Assembly: GCA_014763835.1 (NCBI GenBank)
Contig: JACXUQ010000108.1
Span: 1 to 9,873 of the forward strand
DNA from: Thiotrichales bacterium
Lineage (GTDB): Bacteria; Pseudomonadota; Gammaproteobacteria; Thiomicrospirales; Thiomicrospiraceae
Direction: 5' to 3'
Length of the DNA stretch: 9,873 bases
Shown here: positions 7,601 through 9,873 of the stretch, one piece after another
Layout: each line of letters opens with the position of its first letter
Numbering within the stretch: the first letter of the stretch is position 1
Translations under genes and position numbers: made by a program
Notes under the pieces: generated by a model
Database searches by the model: none
What the model saw: only the letters and a program-made list of their open reading frames with translations
What the model was told of the DNA's origin: nothing

Positions 7601-8800
7601 TTATAAGCATTTTAATATGGCCTCATAAAGCTGCTGGTCGCTCAGGGTGACGGGGTTGCCGAGCATGCTGCCGCTTCGGCAGCTTTGGATAACCGGTTCA
7701 AGATTGTCGGTTTGCAGGCCGTATTGGCCTAAGCCTTGAGGGGTATAACGTTTGGCGAAATCTTGCAGTGACGCGATTAAGGCGCTTAAGGCGTTGTCCT
7801 GCGAACCGGTTGAGTTCAGCAAGCGTCCTATTTGCGCATATTTAGCCAAGGTTTGTTGCGCCTGAGACGTGTCCTGTTGCTGCAAGGTTTGGATATTGGC
7901 TTGGGTAATCGGCGCCAGCAGCTTGGCGCAGACAATGCCGTGCGGAGCTTCAAAGAAGGCGCCGATGGGGCCGGCCAAGCCATGCACCGCGCCCAGGCCA
8001 GCGTTGGCTAAAGTGGTGCCAGAAAGAGTGGCGGCCAGCATCAGACGCCCATAACCGTCTTGGCGTGTGCTTTCGTCGTCGCTGTCGATCGCTTCGAATG
8101 CACCTTTAAATAGCATCATACCTTGCCACGCCAAGGCGTCGGTGATCGGGTTGGGTTTTAAGGTGACGTAAGATTCGAGCAGTTGGGTGAAGGCGTCCAT
8201 GCCGGTGGCGTAAAGAATGTCGCGTGGGCAGCTTTGCAGCAGTTCCGGATCAAGCCAGGCTTCTTTGGCCAGCAGTTTGTTGTCGCGGAAGGATTTTTTA
8301 AATTCGCCTAAACGTGACAATACGGCGTTTTTGGTGGTTTCCGAACCGGTGCCTGCCGTCGTGGGGACGGCGATAAACGGGCAGGTTGCCACATTAAAGA
8401 CTTTACCGGCGCCAACGCCTTCCAGATAGTCCATGACCGAAGTTTGCGAGGGGATCAGCCCGGCAATCGCTTTGGCGGCATCCAACACGCTGCCGCCGCC
8501 AATGCCGATGACTGCTTGGGTATCGGGATTGCATTGGCCGACAATGGTGTCAACCAAATCGGGTGAAGGTTCGCCGGAGACGGTGAAATGATCGACATGG
8601 CGATTGGTTTCTTTAAGTGCATCGCGCAGTTCGGCGCCGAATTGCCCGGGTTGCGCCAGAAAACGGCCGGTAATCAAGACAATTCGACCTTGGTAGTGCT
8701 TTTGCAGATGGGGAATTAACTGATGACGAATGCTCCAGCCAAAGTGAATATGCGGCATGGGAGCGAATTGAAAGGGCATTAGCGGCAAGGGCGGCGTCAT
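7601..8800 (-). CDS. Iron-containing alcohol dehydrogenase family protein
   Basis: This 399-residue cytoplasmic oxidoreductase belongs to the group III (Fe-type) NAD(P)-dependent alcohol dehydrogenases, which interconvert alcohols and aldehydes or ketones. The dinucleotide-binding motif is GGGSVLDAAK (101-110), followed by TTAGTGSE (147-154). Metal-ligand positions by alignment to the family are Asp202, Gln206, His273 and His287. The two C-terminal histidines are 14 apart, as in FucO, but the first His of the usual DxxxH is Gln here. This Gln variant occurs in part of the family, so metal use and substrate cannot be assigned. CAGGAG lies 8 nt before the ATG. No functional link with the Lap genes is evident. 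Its stop is followed by only a weak AT-only hairpin, so it may be partly co-transcribed with the genes that follow. Confidence 0.9.
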   Translation of the reverse strand: MTPPLPLMPFQFAPMPHIHFGWSIRHQLIPHLQKHYQGRIVLITGRFLAQPGQFGAELRDALKETNRHVDHFTVSGEPSPDLVDTIVGQCNPDTQAVIGIGGGSVLDAAKAIAGLIPSQTSVMDYLEGVGAGKVFNVATCPFIAVPTTAGTGSETTKNAVLSRLGEFKKSFRDNKLLAKEAWLDPELLQSCPRDILYATGMDAFTQLLESYVTLKPNPITDALAWQGMMLFKGAFEAIDSDDESTRQDGYGRLMLAATLSGTTLANAGLGAVHGLAGPIGAFFEAPHGIVCAKLLAPITQANIQTLQQQDTSQAQQTLAKYAQIGRLLNSTGSQDNALSALIASLQDFAKRYTPQGLGQYGLQTDNLEPVIQSCRSGSMLGNPVTLSDQQLYEAILKCL

Positions 8801-8820
8801 AGTAAAACTCCTGATTAATG

Positions 8821-8904
8821 TTTAACCACGAAGGGCACGAAGGTGTGAAAACAGTATTCTCTAGCCCAAATGCCTTCGTGATCTCTGGGCTCTTCGTGGT
8901 TTAA
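8821..8904. repeat. Imperfect inverted repeat built on CACGAAG motifs
   Basis: The outer arms aaccacgaag (8824-8833) and cttcgtggtt (8892-8901) and the inner arms cacgaagg (8836-8843) and ccttcgtg (8873-8880) are complementary. The inner loop is asymmetric. The word ACGAAG thus occurs twice on each side in opposite orientation, and agccca/tgggct (8863-8868/8886-8891) offers a competing fold. It lies directly upstream of the alcohol dehydrogenase ribosome binding site. Similar 'CCACGAAG...CACGAAG' sequences recur between genes in many environmental proteobacteria, so this is probably one copy of a dispersed repeat. That is from general recall and was not tested here. Confidence 0.6.
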
Positions 8905-8913
8905 GTGTGCTTT

Positions 8914-8974
8914 ACCCGGCCTGTTGAGTTTTTTAGAGCGTAAAAATTTGCCAAAAATTCTCAACAGGCCGGGT
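8914..8974. repeat. 61-bp hairpin element with perfect 15-bp arms downstream of rep
   Basis: The arms acccggcctgttgag (8914-8928) and ctcaacaggccgggt (8960-8974) are perfectly complementary around a 31-bp AT-rich centre. Inside, after a short mismatch, T and A runs can extend the stem. It begins 13 bp after the native rep stop codon, where a terminator would be expected. However, no T tract follows either arm, so it is not a standard intrinsic terminator. It could be a structured 3' end, a REP-like element or a miniature inverted-repeat element. Confidence 0.65.
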
Positions 8975-8987
8975 GTGTTAAGTCGAT

Positions 8988-9873
8988 TTAGTCGCGTTTT
9001 AAGAAGGACTTTAAATTGGCGATTTGCGCGTTGCCGTGTTCCTGCTGTTCTTCTTTGCTGAGCACCACGCCGGGCTTGCCTTCCCAAGAGTTCCTCTTCC
9101 ATGCCGATGAGAAACACGTGCGGAAACTCCAGTCCTTTGGAGGCGTGCAGGGTCATCAGGCTGACCATGTCGTGTTCTTTGTCGGACTCGTTGCGCTCCA
9201 CCATATCCATCAAGGTCATGTGGGCAACGATGCTTGCGAGTTTCTTTTCTTCGCCGTCTTCTTCGATGGCTTTTTTGATAATGCGCTCAATCCACAGAAT
9301 CAGCTCGCGCACATTGCCGATGCGGCGCTCAGCGGTTTTGACGCTGCTGGCGGTTTCGTGGATCCAGTTGTCGTATTCGATTTTCTCGACCAAGCCGCGC
9401 ACAAAGCTGATGACCTCTTCGCCCTGTGCCGCTTCGGCTTCCTGAATCCAGCCCAGGAGTTGCTCGCCAAAAAACTGCACGCGCTTCAATGCTTTTTCCG
9501 ACAAGACGGTTGTGAGGCCAAATTCCTGGGTGGCATCGAACAGGCTGATGCCGCGGCCGGTGGCGTAGGTGGCGAGTTTTTCCAGTGTGGTCGCCCCGAT
9601 CTCGCGGCGCGGCGTATTGATAATGCGCAAAAACGCCGCGTCGTCGTCCGGGTTGACGATGAGTTTGAGGTAACTCATGACGTCTTTGATTTCGGTATGG
9701 TCGAAGAACGATTTTCCGCCGGAGATGACATAGGGGATGTTCTGTTCGCGCAGGGCGCGTTCCATCAGGCGTGCCTGATGGTTGCCGCGGTACAAAATGG
9801 CGTAATCGCGGTTTTTGCAGCGGTGTTTGAATTTGTGGACGATGATTTCCGACACCACGCGTTCCGCTTCCTG
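8988..9873 (-). pseudogene. rep: ATP-dependent DNA helicase Rep, C-terminal part, with internal deletion and frameshift
   Basis: Rep is a superfamily 1A 3'-5' helicase that helps replication forks pass protein blocks. The gene enters from the right edge (open frame to 9873, so the 5' part is missing), and residues such as YAILYRGNHQARL and NPDDDAAFLRIINTPRREIG closely match Rep domains 2A/2B. Motif V (TLHASKGLEF, 9124-9153) is intact. After GMEEELL (to about 9085), where Rep proteins continue with about 60 residues including motif VI (RRLAYVGITRA), the frame instead reads unrelated sequence. In the adjacent frame from 9086 down to a TAA at 8988-8990, a clear Rep tail appears: WEGKPGVVLSKEEQQEHG, then NLKSFLKRD. 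So about 60 codons are lost, with a shift of frame. The shifted frame runs on through the hairpin region to a stop at 8815, adding 89 foreign residues. The product should lack ATP-coupled activity. An assembly error is the main alternative. Confidence 0.87.

Noticed and set aside
8815..9085. The 89-residue C-terminal extension of the Rep frame as a real novel domain
   Set aside because: It is a frameshifted reading of the native Rep tail followed by translation through two non-coding inverted repeats.
1..9873. CRISPR array, tRNA or rRNA gene, prophage or insertion sequence
   Set aside because: No spaced repeats, clover-leaf sequence, transposase or phage gene was found; the only repeats are the tandem duplication, the TSP3 coding repeats and the inverted repeats listed.

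Overview
The window looks like a gammaproteobacterial chromosome segment with base composition near half G+C. It is gene-dense, and every convincing gene lies on the minus strand, so biological reading order runs from high to low coordinates. The gene content (a Lap-type biofilm adhesin switch plus a Rep helicase of the E. coli kind) supports Gammaproteobacteria. I cannot name the genus from the sequence alone; a marine or sulfur-oxidising lineage is possible but not shown.

Layout in transcription order. (1) 9873 to 8988: the C-terminal half of the rep DNA helicase gene, entering from the window edge and damaged. A stretch that should encode helicase motif VI is missing, and the true C-terminal tail is left in another frame. 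(2) 8974 to 8821: a short non-coding stretch holding two inverted-repeat elements. (3) 8800 to 7601: an iron-type alcohol dehydrogenase. (4) 7600 to 7407: a gene-free gap with a plausible promoter. (5) 7406 to 3778: an OmpA-like lipoprotein with calcium-binding TSP3 repeats, then the periplasmic protease LapG and the c-di-GMP receptor LapD. (6) 3777 to 3604: a gene-free gap containing a perfect 53-bp tandem duplication. (7) 3603 to 44: the type I secretion ATPase LapB and membrane-fusion protein LapC.

How the genes work together, from knowledge of the Pseudomonas and Shewanella Lap/Bpf systems. LapB and LapC, with an outer-membrane TolC-like LapE, export a giant LapA-type adhesin. The calcium-dependent cysteine protease LapG cuts the adhesin near its N terminus and releases it from the cell surface. 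When c-di-GMP is high, LapD binds it through a degenerate EAL domain and its periplasmic domain sequesters LapG, so the adhesin stays on the cell. LapD here has degenerate GGDEF and EAL motifs and a Trp at residue 126, as expected for a receptor rather than an enzyme. The adhesin and LapE are not in the window and may lie beyond its left edge.

I do not see an undescribed system. The most interesting signals are regulatory or structural: a perfect 13-bp inverted repeat that puts the lapG start codon in a hairpin loop and its ribosome binding site in the stem, the 53-bp duplication in the lapB promoter region, and the internal deletion in rep.
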